Assembly: GCA_020638555.1 (NCBI GenBank)
Contig: JACKII010000001.1
Span: 310,001 to 374,000, forward strand
Direction: 5' to 3'
DNA: 64,000 nt
Source of the DNA: Alphaproteobacteria bacterium
GTDB lineage: Bacteria; Pseudomonadota; Alphaproteobacteria; Bin95
Every line of letters starts with the position of its first letter. Positions within the stretch are counted from its first letter, which is position 1. The position numbers were made by a program, and so were the translations under genes. Below the pieces are notes generated by a model. It was given only the letters and a program-made list of their open reading frames with translations, was not told the origin of the DNA and made no database searches. This document shows positions 34,433 to 42,351 of the stretch, piece after piece.

Positions 34433-35823
34433 CGGAGGATGTCTTTCGCCTGCCGCCCGTCGATGCCCTTGCCGTTTCGGCATCGCCGGGCGAGTGGCTG
34501 ATCGCGGGATTGCGGGCCGGCGAGGTCTGGGACCTTGGCTGGCACTGGCCCGATCGGCCCATGCTGGTCGGCGCGATCCATGCGGTGCGCGTCGTTCGTC
34601 TCGCCCCCCAGGCGCGGGGGGCGTTCGTCGCCATCGACGACCGGGGCGGAGAGGGTTTTCTGGACCTGAGCCGCCATCGCGGGTCCATGCCGCACGAGGG
34701 CCAGCGCCTGCTGGCGCAGGTGACGCGCCTGCCGGTGGCGGGCAAACGCCTGACCCTGTCGCCGGCCGCGCGGTTGGCCGGCCGGTATCTGGTCTATACG
34801 CCGGGCCGCGCCGGCGTCAGCGCCTCGCGCGATCTGGCCAAGGGCGCCGCCGCGCGCCTGCAAGGTGTGGTCAAGCGCGCCCTGCGCCCCGGCGAGGGGG
34901 TCATTGTCCGCGCCGCGGCCGCACATCTGACCGACCATCCGGACCCGCTGCTTGCGGAGTTGGAGCGTCATCGGGCGGCGTGGCAGACGCTGTCGCGCGA
35001 GGCCGGCCTCGGCCTCGTGCATCGGCCGCCGGCTGGAGTCGATGCCGCGCTGATCGACCGGGTGGGCAGTGGCCCGCTGCGCATCGTCGTGGGCTCGGCC
35101 CGTGCCCGTGCTGCGGCCCGGGCCGCGGCGGAGACCTGGGCGCCAAGCGAGCCCATCCGGGTCGACCTGGAAGCGGCCGACGCGTTCACGGCGCTGGGTG
35201 GGGCCTATGCCCTGGAACAGGCGTTGCAGCCTTCGGTTCCGCTCGCATCCGGCGGAACGCTCTGGCTCCAGCGCACCCGCGCCTGCTGGGCCATTGACGT
35301 CGATTCCGGCAGCGCCCAGGGGGATGCCGCGGCGATCCGCCAGCAAACCAATCGCGAGGCCGCGATTGAACTGGCGCGGCAGGTCCAATTGCGCCAGATC
35401 GCGGGGCTGTTCGTCGTCGACTTCCTGCGCGTGCGGGACGGCAAGGCCGAGGCGGCGGTCCTGCGCGATCTGCAGGCGGGGTTCGCCGAGGACCGGGCGC
35501 CGTTGCATTTCAACCCCAGGTTCGATCCGCTGGGCTTTTATGGCTTCAGCCGCGCGCATATCGCGCCGGCCCTGTCGTCGCGGCTTGCCGATGGCGGCAT
35601 CGGCGCGGCCATTCTGGCGGGATTGCGTGCCATGGTGCACTCCAGCCTTGCCGAGCCCCACCGCCGCTTGGCATTACACCTGCACCCGGCGACCCTGGTG
35701 GCCCTGGCCGACTGGCCACTGGCCCTGGCGGAAGCCGAGGCGGTGCTGGGGCAGAAGCCGCGCCTTGAACCCGATCCGGACGTGCGGCAAGTCGACTTTG
35801 CGGTCCGCACCGTCGCGGAGTGA
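34429..35823 (+). CDS. Ribonuclease E/G family protein, short form
   Basis: An endoribonuclease of the RNase E/G group, 464 residues, starting at GTG 34429, which overlaps the Maf stop. An S1-like region (about 45-115) is followed by the nuclease core. The likely magnesium-binding residues are Asp290 in AIDVDSGS and Asp331 in LFVVDFLRV, equivalent to Asp303 and Asp346 of E. coli RNase E. The zinc-link CPxC after the core is not present, so the tetramer of RNase E may not form. It sits between Maf and yacG, as in many alphaproteobacteria. Confidence 0.9.
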   Translation: MTEDVFRLPPVDALAVSASPGEWLIAGLRAGEVWDLGWHWPDRPMLVGAIHAVRVVRLAPQARGAFVAIDDRGGEGFLDLSRHRGSMPHEGQRLLAQVTRLPVAGKRLTLSPAARLAGRYLVYTPGRAGVSASRDLAKGAAARLQGVVKRALRPGEGVIVRAAAAHLTDHPDPLLAELERHRAAWQTLSREAGLGLVHRPPAGVDAALIDRVGSGPLRIVVGSARARAAARAAAETWAPSEPIRVDLEAADAFTALGGAYALEQALQPSVPLASGGTLWLQRTRACWAIDVDSGSAQGDAAAIRQQTNREAAIELARQVQLRQIAGLFVVDFLRVRDGKAEAAVLRDLQAGFAEDRAPLHFNPRFDPLGFYGFSRAHIAPALSSRLADGGIGAAILAGLRAMVHSSLAEPHRRLALHLHPATLVALADWPLALAEAEAVLGQKPRLEPDPDVRQVDFAVRTVAE

Positions 35824-35833
35824 AGGAGAGACC

Positions 35834-36055
35834 ATGACCGAACCGCCGACCAGCAATGTCGTGCCGTTGCGCCCGCGCCGCCGCGCGGCCCCCTGTCCGA
35901 TCTGCGCCAAGCCCTCGGCGGCGGACTACCGGCCGTTCTGCTCCAAGCGCTGCGCCGACATCGACCTGCACAAATGGCTGGGCGAAGGCTATCGGGTCGA
36001 GACCGAGGAACCGGCGGACGGGGCCGACGCGCCGTCGGATCCGGACGGGCGATAG
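35834..36055 (+). CDS. yacG: DNA gyrase inhibitor YacG
   Basis: A small zinc-ribbon protein of 73 residues. The four zinc ligands are in CPICAK and FCSKRCADIDLHKWL, the last part being the family signature. In E. coli YacG binds GyrB and blocks DNA binding. An acidic tail (ADGADAPSDPDG) follows. The start has a good GGAGAG site ten bases after the RNase G-like gene. Confidence 0.93.
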   Translation: MTEPPTSNVVPLRPRRRAAPCPICAKPSAADYRPFCSKRCADIDLHKWLGEGYRVETEEPADGADAPSDPDGR

Positions 36056-36064
36056 GGGCATAGC

Positions 36065-36475
36065 ATGAGTTTGTTGGGTTGGCTGTTCGGGCGCCGCCGC
36101 AAGGCGCCGAAAGATAACACGCCGCAAATCGTCGAGCTGGGTGAGCGCAAGCCGATCCATTCGTTCGAGACCACGTTGTCCGGCATCGACCTGGAAAATC
36201 CGGACGGCTCGATGCGGCAGGACATCATCGCCCGCACGACGGTGGGTACCGAGACCATTCTGGTCGCGCAGATGGGGGCGCTGAAACTGGCCGCCGTGTT
36301 CGTGGCCGAAACCGGCGAGCAGTTGGGCTATCTGCCGCGCGAGGTTTCGACCAAGATCATTCGCGAGGCCAAGGGCCACGACTACGGTACGCGCGTCGCC
36401 GCCATCGGCGAGCCGGACCCGGAAACCGGCGTTCGCGACGTCACCCTCGCCATTGATGTGTTCGAGAAGGGTTGA
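36065..36475 (+). CDS. Small HIRAN-like protein of unknown function
   Basis: A 136-residue protein not assigned to a named gene. After a basic amphipathic N-terminus (MSLLGWLFGRRRK) it has a region, about 45-130, with RQDIIARTTVGTETILV and GEQLGYLPREVSTKI. These resemble HIRAN domains, which bind single-stranded DNA ends in some helicases and nucleases. The aspartate-containing middle of the usual domain is not well conserved, so the match is weak. It follows yacG by 9 bases and probably belongs to the same transcript. Confidence 0.6.
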   Translation: MSLLGWLFGRRRKAPKDNTPQIVELGERKPIHSFETTLSGIDLENPDGSMRQDIIARTTVGTETILVAQMGALKLAAVFVAETGEQLGYLPREVSTKIIREAKGHDYGTRVAAIGEPDPETGVRDVTLAIDVFEKG

Positions 36476-36523
36476 AGGCGCTAGGCTGGGGCAAAGCCTC
36501 CCCGATACCACGGAGCCCTGGCC

Positions 36524-37405
36524 ATGACCGACCTGCCCTGTTTCGAAACCCTGCTGATCGACCGCCCGGCCGAGAATGTCCTGCGCGTGACGATGAACCG
36601 TCCCGATGCGCGCAACGCGCAGGACCTGCAGATGACCTATGATCTGAACGCGGCGTTCGATTTCGCCGCGCACGATGCGGAGACCAAGGTCATCATCCTG
36701 GCGGGCAAGGACCCGCACTTCTCCGCCGGCCACGACCTGCGCGGCAAGGCGGGCAAGACCCTGGACGATTTCGCGCCCATCTCCACCTGGGGCGGCCACG
36801 GCGAGCCGGGCGCGGCCGGCCGGCTGTCGCGCGAGCACGAAATCTACCTGGACGTGAGCCAGCGCTGGCGTGACCTGCCGAAGCCGACCATCGCGGCGGT
36901 GCAGGGCAAGTGCATCGCCGGCGGCCTGATGCTGGCCTGGGTCTGCGACCTGATCGTCGCCGCCGATGACGCCCAGTTCTGCGACCCGGTGGTGGCCATG
37001 GGCGTCTGCGGCGTCGAATGGTTCGCCCACCCGCACGAACTCGGCTATCGCAAGGCCAAGGAATTGCTGTTCACCGGCGACTTTTTCAGCGCCGACGAGG
37101 CCTACCGGCTCGGCATGGTCAACCATGTGGTGCCGCGGGCCGAGATGATGGATTTCGTCGTGGCCATGGCCGCCAAGATCGCCACCAAGCCGATGTTCGC
37201 GCTGCGCACCACCAAGGAGGCGGTGAACAAGGCCCAGGACGCTGCCGGCTTCCAACAGCAGATGGCCACCGCCTTCGCCCTGCACCAGCTCTGCCACAGC
37301 CACAACATGCAGGTGCACAACATGGCCGTTGATCCGGGCGGGCTAGCGCCCAGCGTCAAGGGCCGCACCGACGCCCGCCTGAAGGCGAAGCCCGCGGCGG
37401 AGTAG
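36524..37405 (+). CDS. Crotonase-family (enoyl-CoA hydratase-like) protein with altered active site
   Basis: A 293-residue crotonase fold with the oxyanion-hole residues in place (SAGHDL at 67-72 and AGG at 132-134). However, the two catalytic glutamates of true hydratases are missing: the Glu144-equivalent is Met136 (GGLMLAWVCD) and the Glu164-equivalent is Val156 (CDPVVAMG). A standard hydratase reaction is therefore unlikely, and a different CoA-ester reaction such as hydrolysis, decarboxylation or isomerisation is possible. It lies alone before a palindromic element, 48 bases after the HIRAN-like gene. Confidence 0.9.
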   Translation: MTDLPCFETLLIDRPAENVLRVTMNRPDARNAQDLQMTYDLNAAFDFAAHDAETKVIILAGKDPHFSAGHDLRGKAGKTLDDFAPISTWGGHGEPGAAGRLSREHEIYLDVSQRWRDLPKPTIAAVQGKCIAGGLMLAWVCDLIVAADDAQFCDPVVAMGVCGVEWFAHPHELGYRKAKELLFTGDFFSADEAYRLGMVNHVVPRAEMMDFVVAMAAKIATKPMFALRTTKEAVNKAQDAAGFQQQMATAFALHQLCHSHNMQVHNMAVDPGGLAPSVKGRTDARLKAKPAAE

Positions 37406-37466
37406 GGCGCCGGCGCTGGTCGGAGAGGATGCGAGGAGGCGCGGTCACTGCTTCCCGCATCCCACC

Positions 37467-37562
37467 GTCCCGCACTTGATGCGGGACCCACGCCTGAGCG
37501 TCGCCCACAGAGCGGGGCGGCGGCGAGAGAGTCTCAGGCATGGGCTCCCGCCTGCGCGGGAG
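37467..37562. repeat. Hairpin-flanked inverted repeat at a convergent junction
   Basis: A left hairpin, GTCCCGCA-N5-TGCGGGAC (37467-37487), joins a 12-bp arm CCCACGCCTGAG (37487-37498). After a 34-base GC-rich centre comes the opposite arm CTCAGGCATGGG (37533-37544, one mismatch) and a right hairpin, CTCCCGC-N4-GCGGGAG (37545-37562). The layout is hairpin, arm, centre, arm, hairpin, resembling a paired-REP element. It fills the gap between the crotonase and the HCCA-isomerase-like genes. Confidence 0.75.
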
Positions 37563-37590
37563 ATGGGGGGAAGGGAGGCAGTGGCGGCAA

Positions 37591-38202
37591 TTACCGCCGG
37601 TAGGGTTGCCTCAACGCGCGTTCGACCAGTTCCAGCCGGTCCTGGCCATAGAACATGTCGCCGTCGACGAAATAGGTCGGCGAGCCGAATACGGAACGCG
37701 CGATGGCCTCCGCGGTGAAGCGTTCGTAGGTGGCCCCGGTCGCGTCGTCGCGGGCGGCGGCCAGCAGCGCGGCGCCGTCCTGGCCCAGCCCATCGGCCAG
37801 GCGGACCAGCGTATCGGCGTCGGCCAGGTCCGCGTCGTCGCGCCAGTGTGCCTCCAGCAGGGCGTGGGCGAGGCGGTCGATGGCCTCGCCCTGCTCACCG
37901 GCGGCGATCAGGAAGCGGTTCGGCAGGTCGATGTCGTGGTGGTGATAGGTCGGCAGGCCCGCCACCACCGGCGCGCCCCGCTCCTCCGACCAGCGCTGGA
38001 TCTCGCGGCCGAAGAAATAGGCGCGGTGGCCGGGCGTCCGCTCGGTGGTGGGCGTCGAGCCCGAGGCCGGCACCACCCGGCGCAGGTCCATCGGCCGGTG
38101 CCGCAGGGTGGCGCCCGAGGCTTGAACGATCTGCATCAGTCGCGCCGAGCCCAGATAGGCGAAGGCGGAATGGGCGGCGTAGAAATACTCGATCACGGCC
38201 AT
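37591..38202 (-). CDS. 2-hydroxychromene-2-carboxylate isomerase-like (DsbA/GST-kappa fold) protein
   Basis: A 203-residue thioredoxin-fold protein of the HCCA isomerase/kappa-GST group. It starts IEYFYAAHSAFAYLGSARL, where the usual S-P-Y is modified, and ends SVFGSPTYFVDGDMFYGQDRL, a family signature. The true isomerase acts in naphthalene breakdown using glutathione. No naphthalene genes are nearby, so the substrate is open. The ATG at 38202 has an AGGAGGG site and follows the HyuB-like gene by 14 bases. Confidence 0.88.
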   Translation of the reverse strand: MAVIEYFYAAHSAFAYLGSARLMQIVQASGATLRHRPMDLRRVVPASGSTPTTERTPGHRAYFFGREIQRWSEERGAPVVAGLPTYHHHDIDLPNRFLIAAGEQGEAIDRLAHALLEAHWRDDADLADADTLVRLADGLGQDGAALLAAARDDATGATYERFTAEAIARSVFGSPTYFVDGDMFYGQDRLELVERALRQPYRR

Positions 38203-38216
38203 GGACCCGGCCCTCC

Positions 38217-39950
38217 TCAGGCGGAGGCGCGCAGGGTTGCGGTGGCGGCTTCGTCGACCACGCCGTCGGCGTTGCAAACCACACCATAGGCTGCCTGCGC
38301 GGCTTCGACCGAGACCAGGCCGTTGCGCACGTCCTCGGCCACCAGGGCTGCCGGCCGGGCGATGGGCGAGCCGAGGCCGCCGCCGCCCGGCATTTCCAGG
38401 CGCAGGCGCTGGCCGGCGGGGATGGTCTGGCGGCCCTTGCCTTTCAGCGTCGCGCCCGCCTGGATGCGGATCACGCCGCGGGCGCCTTCGCCGCCGCCAT
38501 TGCGGCCGCGCGGCGGGTTGTCGATGCGGTCGAACATGCTGGAGATGGCAAACGGCGCATCTTCGGCATGGCCGATCTCCATGATCTGGCCGGTGCCGCC
38601 GCGGTGTTCGCCGGCGCCGCCGGAGTCGGGTCGGTATTCCTTGCGCCAGAACACCAGCGGCGCGATGGTCTCGTTGATCTCCACGGGCGTGTTGCGGACG
38701 CCGGAGGGGAAGGCGGTGGCGTTCAGGCCGTCCTTTTCCGGCCGCGCGCCGGTGCCCCCGGTGTGGAAGGTGTTCATGGCAAAGGCCCGGCCGCGCTGGT
38801 CCAGCCCATCGACCACGCCGTGGCCGCCCATCAGAACCGGGTTCCAGAGGCAGGATGTGCCCTCCGCCGGCACCTGGTCCGGGATAATCTGGTTCAGGCA
38901 GCCCAGCACCACGTCCGGCAGCATCTGGCCAATGACGTGCCGCGCGGTGACGGCGCAGGGCTCCGGCGCGTTCAGGATGCAGCCCTCGGGCGCGGTGATC
39001 CGCACCGCCCCCAGCGAGCCGGCATTGTTGGGCACGCGGTTGCCGACGACGCAGCGCACGCCGAAGCTGGCATAGGCCTCGGTATAGCTCATCGGCACGT
39101 TGATGCCGTAGGCGGACACCGGCGAGGTGCCGTCGAAATCCACCGCGATGCGGTCGTCCTGGATGGTCATGGTCGCGACCAGGTCCAGCGGCGCCTCGTA
39201 GCCGTCGATGCGCATGGCGTTCTTGTAGGTGCCGTTCGGCAGCTTGGCGATTTCCGCGCGCATGCCCGCCTCCGACGCGGCGATGATGTGGCTGGCGAGC
39301 GGGCCGACATCGGCCATGCGGAACTCTTCCATCATCTCCAAGAGGCGTTTGGAGCCGACCGCGTTGCAGGCCACCAGCGAATAGAGGTCGCCTTCGACCT
39401 CCACCGGGTTGCGCACATTGGCGGCGATGATGTCCAGCACATGGCGTAGCATCTCGCCCTTTTTGGCGAGGGGCATGATCGGCAGGCGGATACCTTCCTC
39501 ATAGACCTGCCGGCCGTCCGGGCCGAAGCCGCGGCCGCCGATGTCGGCGACATGGGTGGTGCAGGCGAACAGTCCGACCACCTTGCCCTGGCGGAAGGTC
39601 GGGGTGACGACGGTGAAGTCGTTCAGGTGGCCGGTGCCCAGCCAGGGATCGTTGGTGAAGAAGACATCGCCTTCCTCCATGGTCGCCACCGGGAAGCGGG
39701 CCAGGAAATGCTGCACGCTGGCCGCCATGGCGTTGACGTGGCCGGGCGTGCCGGTGACCGCCTGGGCCAGCATGCGGCCCTGCACGTCGTAAACACCGGC
39801 CGAGATGTCGCCCGCCTCACGCGCGCTGGTGGAAAAGGCCGTGCGCACCAGGGTTTGCGCCTGTTCCTCTACCACGGCGAGCAGGCGGTTCCACTGGATC
39901 TGCCGCTCCAGGTTTTCGAGGGCGGGCGGCTGGTTCGGCGTGGCGGACAT
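38217..39950 (-). CDS. Hydantoinase B/oxoprolinase family protein (HyuB-like)
   Basis: The beta-type subunit of ATP-dependent N-methylhydantoinase, 5-oxoprolinase or acetone-carboxylase-like enzymes. The ATG at 39950 gives 577 residues starting SATPNQPPALEN. Family stretches include STSAREAGDISAGVYD, GDVFFTNDPWLGTGHLNDF, CTTHVADIGGRG and the C-terminal GGGGLGSPIARPA. The partner HyuA subunit, usually adjacent, is not in the window, so this copy may work alone or with a distant partner. Confidence 0.92.
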   Translation of the reverse strand: MSATPNQPPALENLERQIQWNRLLAVVEEQAQTLVRTAFSTSAREAGDISAGVYDVQGRMLAQAVTGTPGHVNAMAASVQHFLARFPVATMEEGDVFFTNDPWLGTGHLNDFTVVTPTFRQGKVVGLFACTTHVADIGGRGFGPDGRQVYEEGIRLPIMPLAKKGEMLRHVLDIIAANVRNPVEVEGDLYSLVACNAVGSKRLLEMMEEFRMADVGPLASHIIAASEAGMRAEIAKLPNGTYKNAMRIDGYEAPLDLVATMTIQDDRIAVDFDGTSPVSAYGINVPMSYTEAYASFGVRCVVGNRVPNNAGSLGAVRITAPEGCILNAPEPCAVTARHVIGQMLPDVVLGCLNQIIPDQVPAEGTSCLWNPVLMGGHGVVDGLDQRGRAFAMNTFHTGGTGARPEKDGLNATAFPSGVRNTPVEINETIAPLVFWRKEYRPDSGGAGEHRGGTGQIMEIGHAEDAPFAISSMFDRIDNPPRGRNGGGEGARGVIRIQAGATLKGKGRQTIPAGQRLRLEMPGGGGLGSPIARPAALVAEDVRNGLVSVEAAQAAYGVVCNADGVVDEAATATLRASA

Positions 39951-40078
39951 GGACGGCTCTTTTCCGGGGCGGGCGATGTGGGCGGGGCGGGACGCGGGGA
40001 AGGCTACCAAAGCGCAGGGCGCGCGGGTAGGCTTTGCGGCCATAGCTTTTAGACCAACAGGAAGCGCCTGCTGCCGCC

Positions 40079-41296
40079 ATGACAGACAACCTCCCCCTTG
40101 CGGGCCTGACGGTGATCGACTGCGCCTCGTTCATCGCCGCGCCCGTCGCCGCCACCGTGCTGGCCGATTTCGGCGCCGACGTGATCAAGATCGAGCCGCC
40201 GTCCGGCGAGCCCTATCGCCGCGACGACCCGAGGCAGCGCCAGCCCTATAGCGAATATCCCTACAACTACGTGGTCGACAACCGCTCCAAGCGGGCGATC
40301 ACGCTGGACCTGAAGGCGGAGGCGGGACAGCGCGTGCTGCACAAGCTGCTGGAGACCGCCGACGTGTTCGTCACCAACGCGCCCTTTCCGGCGCGCGAGC
40401 GGCTGAAGGTGCGCTATTCCGATCTGAAAGAGCGCTATCCGCGCCTGATCTATGCCAGTGTCACCGCCTATGGCGAGACCGGGCCGGAGGCGGACCGCAC
40501 CGGCTTCGACTCCACGGCGCTGTGGGCGCGCAGCGGGCTGATGGATCTGTGCAAGCCCTCGCCGGAGAGCGCGCCGGCGCGCTCGCTGCCGGGCATGGGC
40601 GACCATCCGACGGCGATCAGCATGGTGGCGGCCATCATGATGGCGCTCTACCGGCGCGAGCGCACGGGGCTGGGCGGCGAGTGCGCCACCAACCTGATGG
40701 CGAACGGCCTCTGGTGGAACGCGATCTGGACCCAGGCGGCGCTTTGCGGTGCCAAGGTCGAGGGGCGGCCGCCGCGGGAGGCGGCGGACAATCCGATGCA
40801 CAACCTCTATTGCTGCGCCGACGGGCGCTGGTTCCATCTGGTGATGATCACCAAGCCGGACCGCTTCCCGGAGGTGGCGCGGGCGGTCGGCCTGCCGCAT
40901 CTGGCCGACGATGCCCGCTTCCAGACGCCGGAGGGGCGTCAGGCGCATGCGCGCGAACTGATCGACGCCTTCGACGCCGCGTTCCGCACCAAGCCCTGGG
41001 CCGAGTGGAAGGCGATCCTGACCGAAAGCCGCTTCACGTTTGGCGAGATCGGCACGGTCGATGATGTCGCCACCGACGTGCAGATGCGCGAAAGCGGCGC
41101 CATCATTCCCCATCCGGAGCCGGAGAAAGCCGGGGCGGCCTGGACGCTTTCCAGCCCGTTCTGGCTGACCGGCGTTGAGAAGCGCGCGCCCGGCATGTCG
41201 CCGGCGCTGGGCGAGCACAACGCCGCGGTGCTGGCGGACCTGGGCTACAGCGAAGACGAGGCCGAGGCGCTGCGCAGCCAGGGGGCATTCGGTTGA
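40079..41296 (+). CDS. CaiB/BaiF CoA-transferase family protein lacking the catalytic Asp
   Basis: A 405-residue member of the class III CoA-transferase fold, with IDCASFIAAPVAATVLADFG at the N-terminus and ADVIKIEPPSGEP. In the two other family members of this window the catalytic aspartate sits in SMLDA/SMLDT. The aligned position here is Ala208, in TGLGGECATNLMANG, with no Asp nearby. It may be a racemase-like or otherwise divergent member rather than a true CoA-transferase. It starts 129 bases upstream-divergent from hyuB and precedes a luciferase-like gene. Confidence 0.88.
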   Translation: MTDNLPLAGLTVIDCASFIAAPVAATVLADFGADVIKIEPPSGEPYRRDDPRQRQPYSEYPYNYVVDNRSKRAITLDLKAEAGQRVLHKLLETADVFVTNAPFPARERLKVRYSDLKERYPRLIYASVTAYGETGPEADRTGFDSTALWARSGLMDLCKPSPESAPARSLPGMGDHPTAISMVAAIMMALYRRERTGLGGECATNLMANGLWWNAIWTQAALCGAKVEGRPPREAADNPMHNLYCCADGRWFHLVMITKPDRFPEVARAVGLPHLADDARFQTPEGRQAHARELIDAFDAAFRTKPWAEWKAILTESRFTFGEIGTVDDVATDVQMRESGAIIPHPEPEKAGAAWTLSSPFWLTGVEKRAPGMSPALGEHNAAVLADLGYSEDEAEALRSQGAFG

Positions 41297-41337
41297 CGGA
41301 CGCTTGCCACGGTCGAAACACTGGAAAGGATATGAGG

Positions 41338-42207
41338 ATGAAACTCGGCAAACTCGGTGTCTGGTATGCTTCGGACAAGCTGAAGCCGGCGGAGATGGCC
41401 GCCTTTGTGCAACAGGTGGAGGGGCTGGGCTTCGGGTCCTACTGGTACCCGGAAAGCCGGTATTACGAGAGTATTGCTGCCGGCGCCTGGCTGCTGGCGA
41501 ACTCCAAGACCATCACGGTCGGCTCGTCGATCGCCAACATCTATGCCCGCGATGCCTTCACGGCGGCGGCAGCCCGGCGCTCGCTGAACGACATGTATGG
41601 CGGCCGCTACGTCTCCGGCCTGGGGGTGAGCCATATCCCGATGGTGGAGGGGATGCGCAAGCACGACTACGGCCGGCCGGTGACGACCATGCGCGCCTAT
41701 CTCGACGACATGGCGGCGGCGCGGCAGCCGGACGAGGGCGACTGGCCCGTCGCCATTGCCGCGCTGGGGCCGCGTATGCTGGATCTGGCTGCCGAGAAGT
41801 GCGACGCCGCCCTGCCCTATAATGTCACGCCGGAGCACACGGCCCGGGCCAAGCAGGCCATGGGCAGCGCCAAGGCGCTGGTGGTGGAGCAGAAATTCTG
41901 CCTGGAGAGCGACCCGGCCAAGGCCCGCGCCATCGCCCGGGCAGAGTTGAAGCGGTACATGGCGCTGCCGAACTATGCCAACAACTGGTTGCGCCTGGGC
42001 TTCACCCAGGACGACATCACCGGCGAGGGCTCGGACCGGTTCATGGATGCCATGGTGGTCTGGGGCGACGAGGCGGCGATCCACGCCCGCATGCAGGAGC
42101 ATTTCGACGCCGGCGCGACCACGGTGGTGATGCAGCCGCTGCACGCCGAGGGCGACACCGCCACCCGCACGCGCGGGTTGGAGGCGGTGGCGCGCTACGG
42201 CGCATAG
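41338..42207 (+). CDS. LLM class F420-type flavin-dependent oxidoreductase
   Basis: A luciferase-superfamily TIM-barrel protein of 289 residues. It begins KLGKLGVWYASDKLKPAEM and contains LGFGSYWYPESRYYES, GSSIANIYARD, GGRYVSGLGVSH and AIAALGPRMLDLAAE. It resembles the TIGR03620-type enzymes that use coenzyme F420 in actinobacteria, but whether this organism makes F420 is not visible. ATG 41338 is preferred because GGAAAGGA lies 7 bases ahead; ATG 41332, two codons earlier, is too close to the site. It may be cotranscribed with the CaiB-like gene. Confidence 0.88.
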   Translation: MKLGKLGVWYASDKLKPAEMAAFVQQVEGLGFGSYWYPESRYYESIAAGAWLLANSKTITVGSSIANIYARDAFTAAAARRSLNDMYGGRYVSGLGVSHIPMVEGMRKHDYGRPVTTMRAYLDDMAAARQPDEGDWPVAIAALGPRMLDLAAEKCDAALPYNVTPEHTARAKQAMGSAKALVVEQKFCLESDPAKARAIARAELKRYMALPNYANNWLRLGFTQDDITGEGSDRFMDAMVVWGDEAAIHARMQEHFDAGATTVVMQPLHAEGDTATRTRGLEAVARYGA

Positions 42208-42226
42208 GGTGCCCCAATGGCGGCGT

Positions 42227-42343
42227 GTTCCCCGGAGGGGGCGGAGCCGCCGTCCGGGGCCGGTTGCGGCGTGCGAACTCGAGCGGGCCGGTGTTCGCGA
42301 GGGCAGCCGATCCCGGATCGGTGCTCCGCACCGTCCGGGAAAC
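42227..42343. repeat. Palindromic repeat family, copy A
   Basis: It opens with GTTCCCCGGAGGGGGCGGAG and closes with the inverted counterpart GCTCCGCACCGTCCGGGAAAC. In the centre GCGAAC (42273-42278) pairs with GTTCGC (42293-42298). The left end, the TCCGGGGCCGGTTGCG block and the centre align with copy B at 45642 and copy C at 59021. It lies between the convergent luciferase-like and CaiB/BaiF genes. Confidence 0.8.
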
Positions 42344-42351
42344 AGAGGGCT

